DNA from: Ruminococcaceae bacterium UBA5406
GTDB taxonomy: Bacteria > Bacillota > Clostridia > Oscillospirales > Acutalibacteraceae
Reading direction: 5' to 3'
Assembly (NCBI GenBank): GCA_002407675.1
Contig: DHNW01000002.1
Location: forward strand, 1-64,000
DNA: 64,000 nt
In this document: positions 23,283-31,227 of the stretch, piece by piece
How the letters are laid out: each line of letters opens with the position of its first letter
Position numbering within the stretch: the first letter of the stretch is position 1
Notes under the pieces: generated by a model
Databases searched by the model: none
The model's input: only the letters and a program-made list of their open reading frames with translations
What the model was told of the DNA's origin: nothing
Program-made: the position numbers and the translations under genes

Positions 23283-25466
23283 ATGTCGATTCAGTGTAGT
23301 TCTTCCCAGCTGTACCCGCATGTATTCCGGATGGATACGCCGGACAGCAGTTATGTGCTGGGTATTTCGGCTCAGGGAATCGCGGTGCATCTTTATTATG
23401 GGCCGGGTCTTTCCGGCGGAAGCATGGAGGCCGTCTGCGGCAGGGACGCTTCGCCGTGGTTTCCAGCGAAGCACGGCCAGACGTTGCTGGATCATGTTCC
23501 GCTGGAATATTCCGGTGCGGGCATGGAAGATCTGCGGCCGCCGGCCCTCAGCGTCCAGTGGGACGACGGCGACAATATCGCCGACCTTAGGTATAAATCC
23601 CACCGCGTTGTTTCCGGAAAGCCGTCCCCGGCAGGCCTGCCGCATGTCTATACCGAAGACGAGCGGGAAGCGCAGACGCTGATTGTTACGCTGGCGGATT
23701 CGAAGGGGCTGGAGGCCGACCTGTACTACACGGTTTTGGAGGGCAGCGACGCGGTCATCCGCAGGGCCGTGATCCGCAACGGCGGAACGCGGGGCGTTTC
23801 TCTTCTGCGCGTTATGAGCGCGAGTGAGGATCTTCCCGACTGCCGCATGGAACTTATCCATCTTCACGGCTGCTGGGCCCGCGAATTCCAAACGGAGCGC
23901 CTGCCGGTCGGTCACTGCGAGCAGCGTATCGGCAGTTTTCGCGGCGCTTCCGGCCATCAGCACAACCCTTTTGCCGCCGTGGTTTCGCCGGACTGCACGG
24001 AAACCGAAGGAGAGGCTTATGGATTCAGTTTGATTTACAGCGGTAATTTCTGTCTGGAAACGGATGTGGATGCGGAAGACCGCCTGCGCGTCAGCATAGG
24101 CCTTTCGGATCACGCTTTTCGCTGGCCGCTTGCTCCCGGCGAATCCTTTGAAACGCCGGAAGCCGTTCTGGTTTATTCGGGCAGCGGTCTTGGACGGATG
24201 TCACGGACCTATCACCGCCTGTATGCGGAACGCGTTTGCCGCGGCTACTGGCGGGATCGTCCGCGTCCGGTCCTGCTGAATACATGGGAAGGCGTATATT
24301 TTGATTTCAACCGTGAAAAACTTTTGCGCCTGGCCAAAGCCGCGGCTGGGAATGGTGTGGAGCTGTTTGTGGTTGACGACGGGTGGTTCGGCCACCGTTC
24401 CGACGATACGTCTTCTCTGGGCGACTGGGCGCCGTGGGAAGAAAAGCTGGGGTGTACGCTGGCTGAGCTGGCGGCGGACGTGAACCGGCTCGGTATGGGT
24501 TTCGGCCTGTGGGTGGAGCCGGAGATGGTTTCACCGGACAGCAATCTGTTCCGTTCGCACCCGGATTGGGTGCTGTGCCGTCCGGGACGCAGAGCTGCGC
24601 TGGCGCGTACCCAGCTGATTTTGAATCTTTCCCGAAAAGATGTCCAGGATTTCATCATTCAAACGATGACCCGGCTTTTTTCCAGTGCGAATATTGCCTA
24701 TGTCAAGTGGGATATGAACCGGAACATGACGGAAATCGGCTCGGCTCTGGATCGAAAAGCCAGCGCCGGAGCCATTGCCCACCGCTATATGCTGGGGCTG
24801 TACCGGATTTTGGAGACCCTGACTTCGCGCTTCCCGAAAATTCTTTTTGAGAGCTGTGCCAGCGGCGGCGGAAGGTTTGACGCGGGAATGCTGTATTATA
24901 TGCCGCAGACATGGACGAGCGATGACAGCGACGCGATCCAGCGGCTCTCGATTCAGGGCGGTGCATCCCTTGTGTATCCTCCGTCCATGATGAGCTGCCA
25001 TGTTTCCGCGGTGCCGAACCAGCAGGTGGGGCGCATCACGCCGCTTTCCACGCGCTGGAACGTGGCGGTTCTCGGCGGCGGATTCGGGTATGAGCTGGAT
25101 ATGACCCGCCTTTCCCCGGAAGAACAGGAAACCGTCCGCCGGCAGATCCGGCAGTACAAGCAGGAACGGGAAAGCCTGTTTGGAAGCAGCTTTTTCCGGC
25201 TCCGTGCTCCCGAAGGAACGGTGGCGTTTCAGCAGATTTCCCGGAAAGGGGATCGTGTCGTCGTCACCTGCTGCCGGCAGCTTTACAGAGCACATATGGA
25301 GCCTCTGTGGCTCCGCCTGGAAGGGCTGGAACCAGGAGCAGAGTATCAGAACGCCGAGAGCGGAGTCCTGTTCACAGGGGCGGAACTGATGGGCCGCGGT
25401 GTGCGCCTGCATCTTGCCTCGGCGGATTTCACGAGCGAGCGGATCATTTTTGACCGGAAAGACTAA
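23283..25466 (+). CDS. Alpha-galactosidase, glycoside hydrolase family 36
   Basis: 727 residues, the usual size of bacterial GH36 enzymes. An N-terminal beta-sandwich (about 1-330) precedes the TIM barrel. The barrel holds ELFVVDDGWFG, the nucleophile Asp in VKWDMNRNMTE (about residue 479), ESCASGGGRFDAGMLYY and the acid/base Asp in WTSDDSDAIQRL. It has no signal peptide, so it acts on imported raffinose-, melibiose- or galactomannan-type oligosaccharides. It stands alone: no sugar transporter or regulator is next to it. ATG behind AGGGAA; a strong terminator follows. Confidence 0.95.
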   Translation: MSIQCSSSQLYPHVFRMDTPDSSYVLGISAQGIAVHLYYGPGLSGGSMEAVCGRDASPWFPAKHGQTLLDHVPLEYSGAGMEDLRPPALSVQWDDGDNIADLRYKSHRVVSGKPSPAGLPHVYTEDEREAQTLIVTLADSKGLEADLYYTVLEGSDAVIRRAVIRNGGTRGVSLLRVMSASEDLPDCRMELIHLHGCWAREFQTERLPVGHCEQRIGSFRGASGHQHNPFAAVVSPDCTETEGEAYGFSLIYSGNFCLETDVDAEDRLRVSIGLSDHAFRWPLAPGESFETPEAVLVYSGSGLGRMSRTYHRLYAERVCRGYWRDRPRPVLLNTWEGVYFDFNREKLLRLAKAAAGNGVELFVVDDGWFGHRSDDTSSLGDWAPWEEKLGCTLAELAADVNRLGMGFGLWVEPEMVSPDSNLFRSHPDWVLCRPGRRAALARTQLILNLSRKDVQDFIIQTMTRLFSSANIAYVKWDMNRNMTEIGSALDRKASAGAIAHRYMLGLYRILETLTSRFPKILFESCASGGGRFDAGMLYYMPQTWTSDDSDAIQRLSIQGGASLVYPPSMMSCHVSAVPNQQVGRITPLSTRWNVAVLGGGFGYELDMTRLSPEEQETVRRQIRQYKQERESLFGSSFFRLRAPEGTVAFQQISRKGDRVVVTCCRQLYRAHMEPLWLRLEGLEPGAEYQNAESGVLFTGAELMGRGVRLHLASADFTSERIIFDRKD

Positions 25467-25475
25467 AATCCGTTC

Positions 25476-25532
25476 AAAAACGGCAGCTCCTTTTTCTGCA
25501 AGATAAAAGCAGAAAGAGGAACTGCCGTTTTT
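25476..25532. terminator. Bidirectional terminator between galactosidase gene and proC
   Basis: A long near-perfect stem (AACGGCAG..TTTCTGC against GCAGAAA..CTGCCGTT) carries T-runs on both strands and serves the two converging genes. Confidence 0.9.
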
Positions 25533-25548
25533 CCTTTAAAGTTCCGCC

Positions 25549-26343
25549 TTACAGGCCTTTTGCTTTCTGTGTGCAGGCTTTCATGGCGTCCATGATGCTG
25601 CTGCGGAACCCTTTTTCCTCCAGAACACGCACGGCTTCAATCGTTGTGCCGGCGGGGGAGCAGACCATGTCTTTCAGTTCCGCCGGATGCTTGCCGGTTT
25701 CCAGCACCATTTTGGCGCTTCCCATCACGGCCTGCGCGGCGAATGTGTAAGCCTGGCGGCGCGGCATTCCGTCCGCAACGGCGGCGTCCGCCATTGCTTC
25801 AATCATTATGAATACATAGGCGGGTGAGCTGCTGCTTACGGAGACAACCGCGTCCATCAGGTTTTCCGGGATCAACTCCGCAATTCCGAAGCCCGAAAGA
25901 ATTTTCAGTGCGCGGTCTGATTCCGCTTTGGTGACGAATTCGTTCGGGCAGACCGCCGTAATCCCCGCCCCCACCATGGCAGGCGTGTTCGGCATAGTAC
26001 GTATAATATGAACGGGTCCTCCAAAAGTTTTGCCCAGCCATGCCAGCGTTTTGCCGGGGGCAATGGTGATGATCAGCTTTCCGTCCCCGGCGGTGTCCGC
26101 TATCGAGCGAATCACTTCTTCATAATACTGGGGTTTTACAGAGAGAACAACGGTTTCCGCCTGCCGGGCCGCTTCCGAATTGTCCCGTGTCGTGTGCACG
26201 CCGAGATTCTTCTGCGCGCGTTCCAGGGCTTCGGGAGAAACGTCCGCCGCAATGATTTCGTCCGCTTTTACAATTCCGTTCCGAATAATGCCTCCCATCA
26301 TCGCGTTTGCCATATTTCCGCATCCGATAAATCCAAGCTTCAT
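25549..26343 (-). CDS. proC: Pyrroline-5-carboxylate reductase
   Basis: 264 residues. ProC reduces P5C to proline with NAD(P)H. The Rossmann loop GFIGCGNMANAMMGG opens the protein; SVKPQYYEEVIRSIAD, IRTMPNTPAMVGAGITAV and the C-terminal family signature KDMVCSPAGTTIEAVRVLEEKGFRS follow. ATG 26343 is chosen because MKLGFIGCGNMA is the standard family start; the frame runs 30 codons further upstream through a palindrome and repeats that are better explained as promoter region. The neighbouring hydrogenase-like gene is on the same strand, 99 bp upstream. Confidence 0.95.
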   Translation of the reverse strand: MKLGFIGCGNMANAMMGGIIRNGIVKADEIIAADVSPEALERAQKNLGVHTTRDNSEAARQAETVVLSVKPQYYEEVIRSIADTAGDGKLIITIAPGKTLAWLGKTFGGPVHIIRTMPNTPAMVGAGITAVCPNEFVTKAESDRALKILSGFGIAELIPENLMDAVVSVSSSSPAYVFIMIEAMADAAVADGMPRRQAYTFAAQAVMGSAKMVLETGKHPAELKDMVCSPAGTTIEAVRVLEEKGFRSSIMDAMKACTQKAKGL

Positions 26344-26366
26344 GACTGCAGCACTTCTTTCCCTTG

Positions 26367-26403
26367 CTATTTTAAAATAGAATCCCATTCTTACCATTCT
26401 TAC
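26367..26403 (-). repeat. Palindrome and tandem 9-bp repeats upstream of proC
   Basis: A perfect 14-bp palindrome CTATTTTAAAATAG (26367-26380) is followed by two tandem copies of CATTCTTAC (26386-26394, 26395-26403) and a partial third. They occupy the proC upstream region and may be regulatory. Confidence 0.5.
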
Positions 26404-26442
26404 CATTTTAGGCTTTTTTTCTGCTGCTGGCAAGGGATGGGG

Positions 26443-27882
26443 TCAGGTCATTTTAACATGGGAAAAATCGTGGACTTTGCTGACGTTTTCGATGGACGAA
26501 CGGTTGTCTGCTTTCGCCAGCAGCTTCCGCCGGTTTTTTTTGATATTCAGAAGCGGTTCTACGCCGGCTGGCCCGGCAATGCAGCCGCCTTCGCAGGCCA
26601 TTCCTTCCACCAGGTCTTCTGCCAGCCGCCCCGCGTTCATTACCGAAAGGGTTTTCTTGCATTCTTTTGCACCGTCGCACCGTACGCAGGCCGCCTGCGG
26701 GAACCCTTCTTCCTCCAGAACTTTCTGCACAGCACCGGCAACGCCTCCGCTTTGGGCAAAGCCTTTTCCCGCGCGGCTGCCGTCCTGTGCGTCTTCCGCG
26801 GTTTCTTCCGCGTTGATGTCCTTTGCGGTAAACATTGCTTCCAGTTCTTCAAAAGTCAGAACGTAATCCGCCGTGTCCTGTGCCTTTTTTATTTCGACTT
26901 TTTTTGCTATGCAGGGGCCGATAAAGACAACTTTTACTTCCGGGTTCAGCGAACGGATATACCGGGTTACAGCCGCCATAGGGGATATTGTGCCCGAAAT
27001 GTTCGGGATCAGTTTCGGGAAGTATTTTTCAATCAATTCCACAAAAGCAGGGCAGCAGGAGGTCGTCATCTTTTCCCCTTTTTCCATAGCGGTTTTCAGT
27101 TCGCCGGCTTCGTGCGCTGCCACGGCGTCGGCGCCCAGGGATACTTCCACGGCATCGTCGAACCCCAGCTTTTTCAAAGCGTTTTTCAGCATCCCGATGG
27201 TTGCATTTCCAAACTGGCCTTCAATTGCCGGGGCAAATACCGCTGCCGAAGGCGTCTGGCTTTGAATCAGGCGGATCACATCAATCATCTGGGAGCGGTC
27301 GGTTATCGCGCCGAACGGGCAGCTTTTCATGCAGGCTCCGCAGCTGATGCAGCGGGAATAATCAATTTTTGAACGTTTGTATTCGTCTCTTCCAATGGCA
27401 TTTACCGGGCAGGCCCTAACACAGGGGCGCAGAGTGTCCGAAATGGCATTGTATGGGCACGCGGCAGCACACTGGCCGCATTCTTTGCATTTCTGGGGGT
27501 CAATATATGCCCCTTTCGGCGTGATGATTATGGCGTTGAAATGGCACGCTTCTCTGCACTTGTGCGCCAGGCAGTTCTGGCAGTTGTCGGTAACCCGGAA
27601 CCGGCTGATCGGGCACCCTTCACAGGCCGCCGGCAGCACCCCGATGACGCTGTCGTCCGGCTGGCCGGGCTGGCTTTTTCCGCACGCGGACGTGATCCGC
27701 TCCCGAATGATTTCCCGCTCTTTGTAAATGCAGCAGCGGAAAGTCGGCAGCGGCCCAGGAATCATATCATAAGGGATTTCTTCAATATGTTCTGATAAGC
27801 TGCCTTCAAATGTGTACCGCGCCACTTTCGTCAGCACACCGATTTTCAGGTACTTTGTCTGATTATCGAATTTGCGTTCCAT
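26443..27882 (-). CDS. Monomeric [FeFe] hydrogenase-like iron-sulfur protein (group B type)
   Basis: 479 residues. The N-terminal part has a cysteine-rich segment (CEGCP..CQNCLAHKCREACHF) and ferredoxin-type clusters (CKECGQCAAACPY, CVRACP, CISCGACMKSCPFGAI). The H-cluster domain shows all three signatures: L1 TTSCCPAFVELIEKYFP, L2 FIGPCIAKKVE and L3 EGMACEGGCIAGPAG. TSCCPAF and GPCIAKK are characteristic of group B rather than the TSCCPxW/MPCxxK of group A. It probably uses ferredoxin to make or oxidise H2, or has a sensory role; activity is not proven for this group. It has its own promoter at 27939-27967; maturases are not in the window. Confidence 0.88.
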   Translation of the reverse strand: MERKFDNQTKYLKIGVLTKVARYTFEGSLSEHIEEIPYDMIPGPLPTFRCCIYKEREIIRERITSACGKSQPGQPDDSVIGVLPAACEGCPISRFRVTDNCQNCLAHKCREACHFNAIIITPKGAYIDPQKCKECGQCAAACPYNAISDTLRPCVRACPVNAIGRDEYKRSKIDYSRCISCGACMKSCPFGAITDRSQMIDVIRLIQSQTPSAAVFAPAIEGQFGNATIGMLKNALKKLGFDDAVEVSLGADAVAAHEAGELKTAMEKGEKMTTSCCPAFVELIEKYFPKLIPNISGTISPMAAVTRYIRSLNPEVKVVFIGPCIAKKVEIKKAQDTADYVLTFEELEAMFTAKDINAEETAEDAQDGSRAGKGFAQSGGVAGAVQKVLEEEGFPQAACVRCDGAKECKKTLSVMNAGRLAEDLVEGMACEGGCIAGPAGVEPLLNIKKNRRKLLAKADNRSSIENVSKVHDFSHVKMT

Positions 27883-27938
27883 GGTGACTCTCCTTTTGTT
27901 CTGAACGCGGAAAAACCGTTTTCCTTTATTATGGTACC

Positions 27939-27967
27939 ATCATACTTCAATGCCAATTCTTTGTCAA
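27939..27967 (-). promoter_or_regulatory. Promoter of the hydrogenase-like gene
   Basis: On the minus strand TTGACA, 17 bp, TATGAT, about 50 bp before the ATG at 27882. Confidence 0.8.
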
Positions 27968-28002
27968 CAATTTAACAGCAGAGCTGTCGTCAAGCGGAAG
28001 TT

Positions 28003-28060
28003 CAGTTTTTTTGCTTTCTGCCTGCCTTGCCGGGCCGGCAGAAAAGAGAGTTAAAAACTG
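28003..28060. repeat. Two-tier inverted repeat between divergent promoters
   Basis: The outer arms CAGTTTTT (28003-28010) and AAAAACTG (28053-28060) enclose inner arms TTTCTGCC (28015-28022) and GGCAGAAA (28037-28044). It lies about midway between the -35 boxes of the hydrogenase-like gene and of rny. The remainder of 27883-28225 is leader and promoter sequence. Confidence 0.5.
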
Positions 28061-28092
28061 TAGGCCATCTTTTCAAAATACAGGCAATTTTC

Positions 28093-28122
28093 TTGACAGG
28101 ATACCATCAAAAGTTATACAAT
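28093..28122 (+). promoter_or_regulatory. Promoter of rny
   Basis: TTGACA (28093-28098) with TATACA at 16 bp or TACAAT at 18 bp. It leaves a leader of roughly 95 nt before the TTG start of rny. Confidence 0.7.
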
Positions 28123-28225
28123 TAGCTTTATGATGTGAATCTGTGCAGAGAGGATATCTCAACCACTTCTAACTTCTATGAATTTCTAAAATATATACTT
28201 GCAAACGATAGGGAGGTGCCAGCAT

Positions 28226-29785
28226 TTGAATGTAGATTTATACACCTGCATTTTTATTGCGGTTGCGTGTGCGGTTATTGCGGGGGTCATCTGTTTCTTC
28301 GCGGGAGCGGCTCACCGCAAAAAGAACGCTGAATATACAATCGGATCTGCGGAAGAAGAAGCAAAACGAATTGTCAGTGACGCTATCAAGTCGGCGGAAA
28401 CCAAGAAAAAAGAAGCTGTACTGGAAGGGAAGGACGAGATTCACCGCCAGCGCAGCGAATCGGAACGGGAACTGAACGAGCGCAGAAAAGAAGTGCAGCG
28501 CCAGGAGCGCCGGATCCAGCAGAAAGAAGAAACGCTGGATAAAAAAACGGAAGGGCTGGAAGCCAAGGAAGAAATTCTGAACAACAAAAATAAAAAGGCA
28601 GACGAACGCCTTGCAGAGGCCGAGACCCTGAAGAAGAGCCGGTTTGACGTTCTCGAGCGTATTTCCGGTTTTACAGTCGAACAGGCGAAAGAATACCTGC
28701 TCAATAACCTCAGCAATGAACTGACCCATGAAAAAGCCGTTAAGCTGATGGAATTTGAGCAGCAGACACGCGAAGAAGCGGACAAAACTGCGCGCGAGAT
28801 CATCTCCACGGCAATCCAGCGCTGTGCCGCCGACCATGTGGCGGAAGCCACCATCTCTGTGGTGCCGCTCCCCAATGATGAGATGAAAGGGCGCATCATC
28901 GGCCGCGAGGGAAGAAACATCCGCGCGATCGAAACCATGACGGGCGTCGATCTGATTATCGACGATACGCCGGAAGCCATCACCCTCTCCTGCTTTGAGC
29001 CTGTGCGGCGTGAAGTGGCGCGCATTGCTCTGGAGCATCTTATTGCAGACGGCAGGATTCATCCGGCACGAATCGAAGAAACTATTGAGAAAGCACGCCG
29101 TGAAGTGGATGCCACCATCAAGCAGGAGGGTGAGCGCGCTGTCCTGGAGGCCGGCGTCAGCGGTATTCACCCGGAGCTTATCAAACTGCTGGGGCGCCTG
29201 CACTACCGCACCAGCTACGGTCAGAATGTCCTCAGCCATTCCCTGGAGGTGTCTTACCTTGCTGGCATGATGGCTTCCGAATTGGGGGTGGATCCGACCG
29301 TGGCGCGCCGGGCCGGGCTCCTGCATGATATCGGGAAAGCCCTTGACCACGAGATTGAAGGTTCCCATGTGGATATCGGCGTAGAGGTAGCCCGGAAATA
29401 TAAAGAAAGCGAAGCCGTCATCCATGCCATCCAGGCCCACCACGGCGATGTCGAAGCCAAAACCGTCGCTGCCTGTTTGGTTCAGGCGGCGGATGCCATC
29501 AGCGCTGCCAGGCCCGGTGCCAGGCGTGAAAACCTTGAGAATTACATCAAGCGCCTGGAAAAACTGGAGGAGATCGCTTCTTCTTTTGACGGGGTGGAAC
29601 GCTGCTACGCCATCCAGGCCGGCCGCGAAATCCGGATTATGGTAAAGCCTGACGTAGTCAGCGATGATCAGATGGTTCTTCTTGCGCGCGAAGTCTGTAA
29701 AAAAATAGAAAGCGAAATGGAGTTCCCGGGCCAGATAAAAGTCAATATTATCCGGGAAAACCGTGCGATTGAGTACGCAAAATAA
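28226..29785 (+). CDS. rny: Ribonuclease Y
   Basis: 519 residues, typical. RNase Y is the membrane-bound endonuclease that starts mRNA turnover in Firmicutes. An N-terminal membrane helix (about 5-28) leads to a long Lys/Glu-rich coiled coil (about 35-170), a KH domain (KGRIIGREGRNIRAIETMTGVDLIIDDT, from about 210) and an HD domain with HDIGKALDHE plus the HHGDV motif. The start is TTG 28226, placed nine bases after GGGAGG; an upstream TTG at 28199 would put that Shine-Dalgarno sequence inside the gene. ymdB follows after a short hairpin. Confidence 0.95.
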   Translation: MNVDLYTCIFIAVACAVIAGVICFFAGAAHRKKNAEYTIGSAEEEAKRIVSDAIKSAETKKKEAVLEGKDEIHRQRSESERELNERRKEVQRQERRIQQKEETLDKKTEGLEAKEEILNNKNKKADERLAEAETLKKSRFDVLERISGFTVEQAKEYLLNNLSNELTHEKAVKLMEFEQQTREEADKTAREIISTAIQRCAADHVAEATISVVPLPNDEMKGRIIGREGRNIRAIETMTGVDLIIDDTPEAITLSCFEPVRREVARIALEHLIADGRIHPARIEETIEKARREVDATIKQEGERAVLEAGVSGIHPELIKLLGRLHYRTSYGQNVLSHSLEVSYLAGMMASELGVDPTVARRAGLLHDIGKALDHEIEGSHVDIGVEVARKYKESEAVIHAIQAHHGDVEAKTVAACLVQAADAISAARPGARRENLENYIKRLEKLEEIASSFDGVERCYAIQAGREIRIMVKPDVVSDDQMVLLAREVCKKIESEMEFPGQIKVNIIRENRAIEYAK

Positions 29786-29802
29786 CGTGGAACAAGCATG
29801 AG

Positions 29803-29831
29803 GGAACAGAGAATTTCTGTTCCTTTTTTTT
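29803..29831 (+). terminator. Terminator/attenuator hairpin between rny and ymdB
   Basis: GGAACAGA, 5-nt loop, TCTGTTCC, followed by eight T residues. It ends only 14 nt before the ymdB ATG, so it would trim read-through from rny to ymdB. Confidence 0.8.
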
Positions 29832-29844
29832 AGGAAGGGGCCAG

Positions 29845-30615
29845 ATGATGAATATTCTTGCACTCGGGGACATAATTGGAAACGTAGGATGCCGTTTTTT
29901 GCGGAGCCATCTGCCGGCCATCAAGAAACTGAAAGGGATCGACCTTGTCGTGGCGAACGGTGAAAATTCCGCGGATGGGAACGGCCTTACGCCTTCTTCC
30001 GTGCGGTATCTGCTGGACAGCGGGGTGGATGTGGTGACGTCTGGCAACCACAGCTTCCGCCGGAAGGAAAGCTATGAATTTTACGATTCCTGCGAAACGC
30101 TGCTCCGGCCTGCCAATTATCCGTCGCTTGCTCCCGGAAGAGGATTCTGCGTTGTGGACATGGGCCGCATTCAGGTCGGTGTAATCAACTTGATGGGCGT
30201 CGTTTATATGGAGAGTATGGAGTCCCCGCTGGAAGCCGCAGACCGGATTCTTTCGGCAGGCGTGCCGAAGATCACGGTGGTGGATTTTCACGCAGAAGCT
30301 ACCGGCGAAAAGCGTTCGCTGGCGTGGTATCTGGATGGCCGGGTTTCGGCGGTGTTCGGTACCCACACACATGTACAGACGGCGGACGAATGCGTTCTCC
30401 CAAAGGGAACCGGCTATATTTCCGATTTGGGCATGACCGGCCCCCTGAATTCCATTCTCGGGGTTAAACCGGAGCTGGTCATCCGGAAAATGCGGACTAA
30501 AATGCCAGTCCGGTTTGACTGGGCCGACGGTTGCTGCCATATTTGCGGCGCTGTGTTTCATATTGATGAGAAAACTGGCAGGACTCTTTCCGTGGAACGG
30601 CTCGAAATACAGTAG
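29845..30615 (+). CDS. ymdB: YmdB-type calcineurin-like phosphodiesterase (TIGR00282)
   Basis: 256 residues. Metallophosphoesterase ligands are in ILALGDIIGNVG, VVANGENSADGNGL, TSGNHSF, VVDFHAEATGEK and FGTHTHVQTADE. YmdB of B. subtilis is a phosphodiesterase with 2',3'-cNMP activity that affects RNase Y and biofilm/motility choice; gene order rny-ymdB is conserved. Start could be ATG 29845 or the adjacent ATG 29848; AGGAAGG lies upstream of both. Family identification is firm. Confidence 0.93.
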   Translation: MMNILALGDIIGNVGCRFLRSHLPAIKKLKGIDLVVANGENSADGNGLTPSSVRYLLDSGVDVVTSGNHSFRRKESYEFYDSCETLLRPANYPSLAPGRGFCVVDMGRIQVGVINLMGVVYMESMESPLEAADRILSAGVPKITVVDFHAEATGEKRSLAWYLDGRVSAVFGTHTHVQTADECVLPKGTGYISDLGMTGPLNSILGVKPELVIRKMRTKMPVRFDWADGCCHICGAVFHIDEKTGRTLSVERLEIQ

Positions 30616-30705
30616 CAATCTATTTATTTTTACTTATTTTTACGTTTGTTGACATACTTTTCACAAAAAAAATTTGCAAAAAATAATTTTTTTCATGAAA
30701 AACTC

Positions 30706-30734
30706 TTGCATAATTTGCATAAAAGATTTATTAT
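30706..30734 (+). promoter_or_regulatory. Promoter of spoVS
   Basis: TTGCAT, 17 bp, TATTAT in a very AT-rich upstream region (30616-30770). A sporulation sigma-H site could overlap but was not convincingly matched. Confidence 0.55.
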
Positions 30735-30770
30735 TATGTTATAAAAACATATTGGGTTGGAGGACAGATT

Positions 30771-31031
30771 ATGGAAATACTTAAAGTATCATCAAAATCA
30801 GCGCCCAATTCCGTAGCTGGCGCAGTTGCAGGAGTTATTCGGGAATCCGGCGCAGTTGAACTCCAGGCAGTCGGGGCCGGCGCTACCAATCAGGCGGTGA
30901 AGGCAATCGCAATCGCGCGGGGGTATTTGGCACCTTCCGGCATTGATGCTATTTGCACCCCGGCTTTTGCCAGTGTAACCATTGACGGGGAGGAACGGAC
31001 CGCGATCAAACTGATTGTGCAACCACGGTAA
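30771..31031 (+). CDS. spoVS: Stage V sporulation protein S
   Basis: 86 residues, full length and nearly invariant family: EILKVSSKSAPNSVAGAVAG, GAVELQAVGAGATNQAVKAIAIARGYLAP, ICTPAFASVTIDGEERTAIKL. SpoVS is an Alba-like small protein needed for late sporulation stages in B. subtilis and indicates a sporulating or formerly sporulating lineage. ATG is behind TTGGAGGA. It is a single-gene unit with its own promoter and a strong terminator. Confidence 0.97.
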   Translation: MEILKVSSKSAPNSVAGAVAGVIRESGAVELQAVGAGATNQAVKAIAIARGYLAPSGIDAICTPAFASVTIDGEERTAIKLIVQPR

Positions 31032-31044
31032 ACATTTGAAATCC

Positions 31045-31075
31045 ATCCTCACGAAAAGCGTGAGGATATTTTTTG
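31045..31075 (+). terminator. Terminator of spoVS
   Basis: ATCCTCACG, AAAA loop, CGTGAGGAT followed by a T-run. Confidence 0.9.
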
Positions 31076-31123
31076 CTTTCCTTCGGGGCGCTTTTTCCCC
31101 GGAAATGGAAAGCATTTTTTGCA

Positions 31124-31152
31124 TTGATCCAGATTTCAGGGTATGATATAAT
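31124..31152 (+). promoter_or_regulatory. Promoter of the fakA-like gene
   Basis: TTGATC, 17 bp, TATAAT with an extended TGA before the -10. Confidence 0.7.
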
Positions 31153-31227
31153 AAAACAGCTTAATAGTTAAAAATATACCCGTGCGGCGAAGGCTGCCTG
31201 TGTAATATTTCGAGGGAGTGCTGACAA

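Noticed and set aside
26008..27372. A 454-codon plus-strand frame across proC and the hydrogenase-like gene
   Set aside because: It overlaps two well-supported minus-strand genes and gives a His/Phe-rich translation without domains.
28238..29863. A 541-codon open frame on the minus strand opposite rny
   Set aside because: Low-complexity Phe/Leu/His-rich translation, no family resemblance, no ribosome site; it mirrors the codon bias of the clearly real rny gene.
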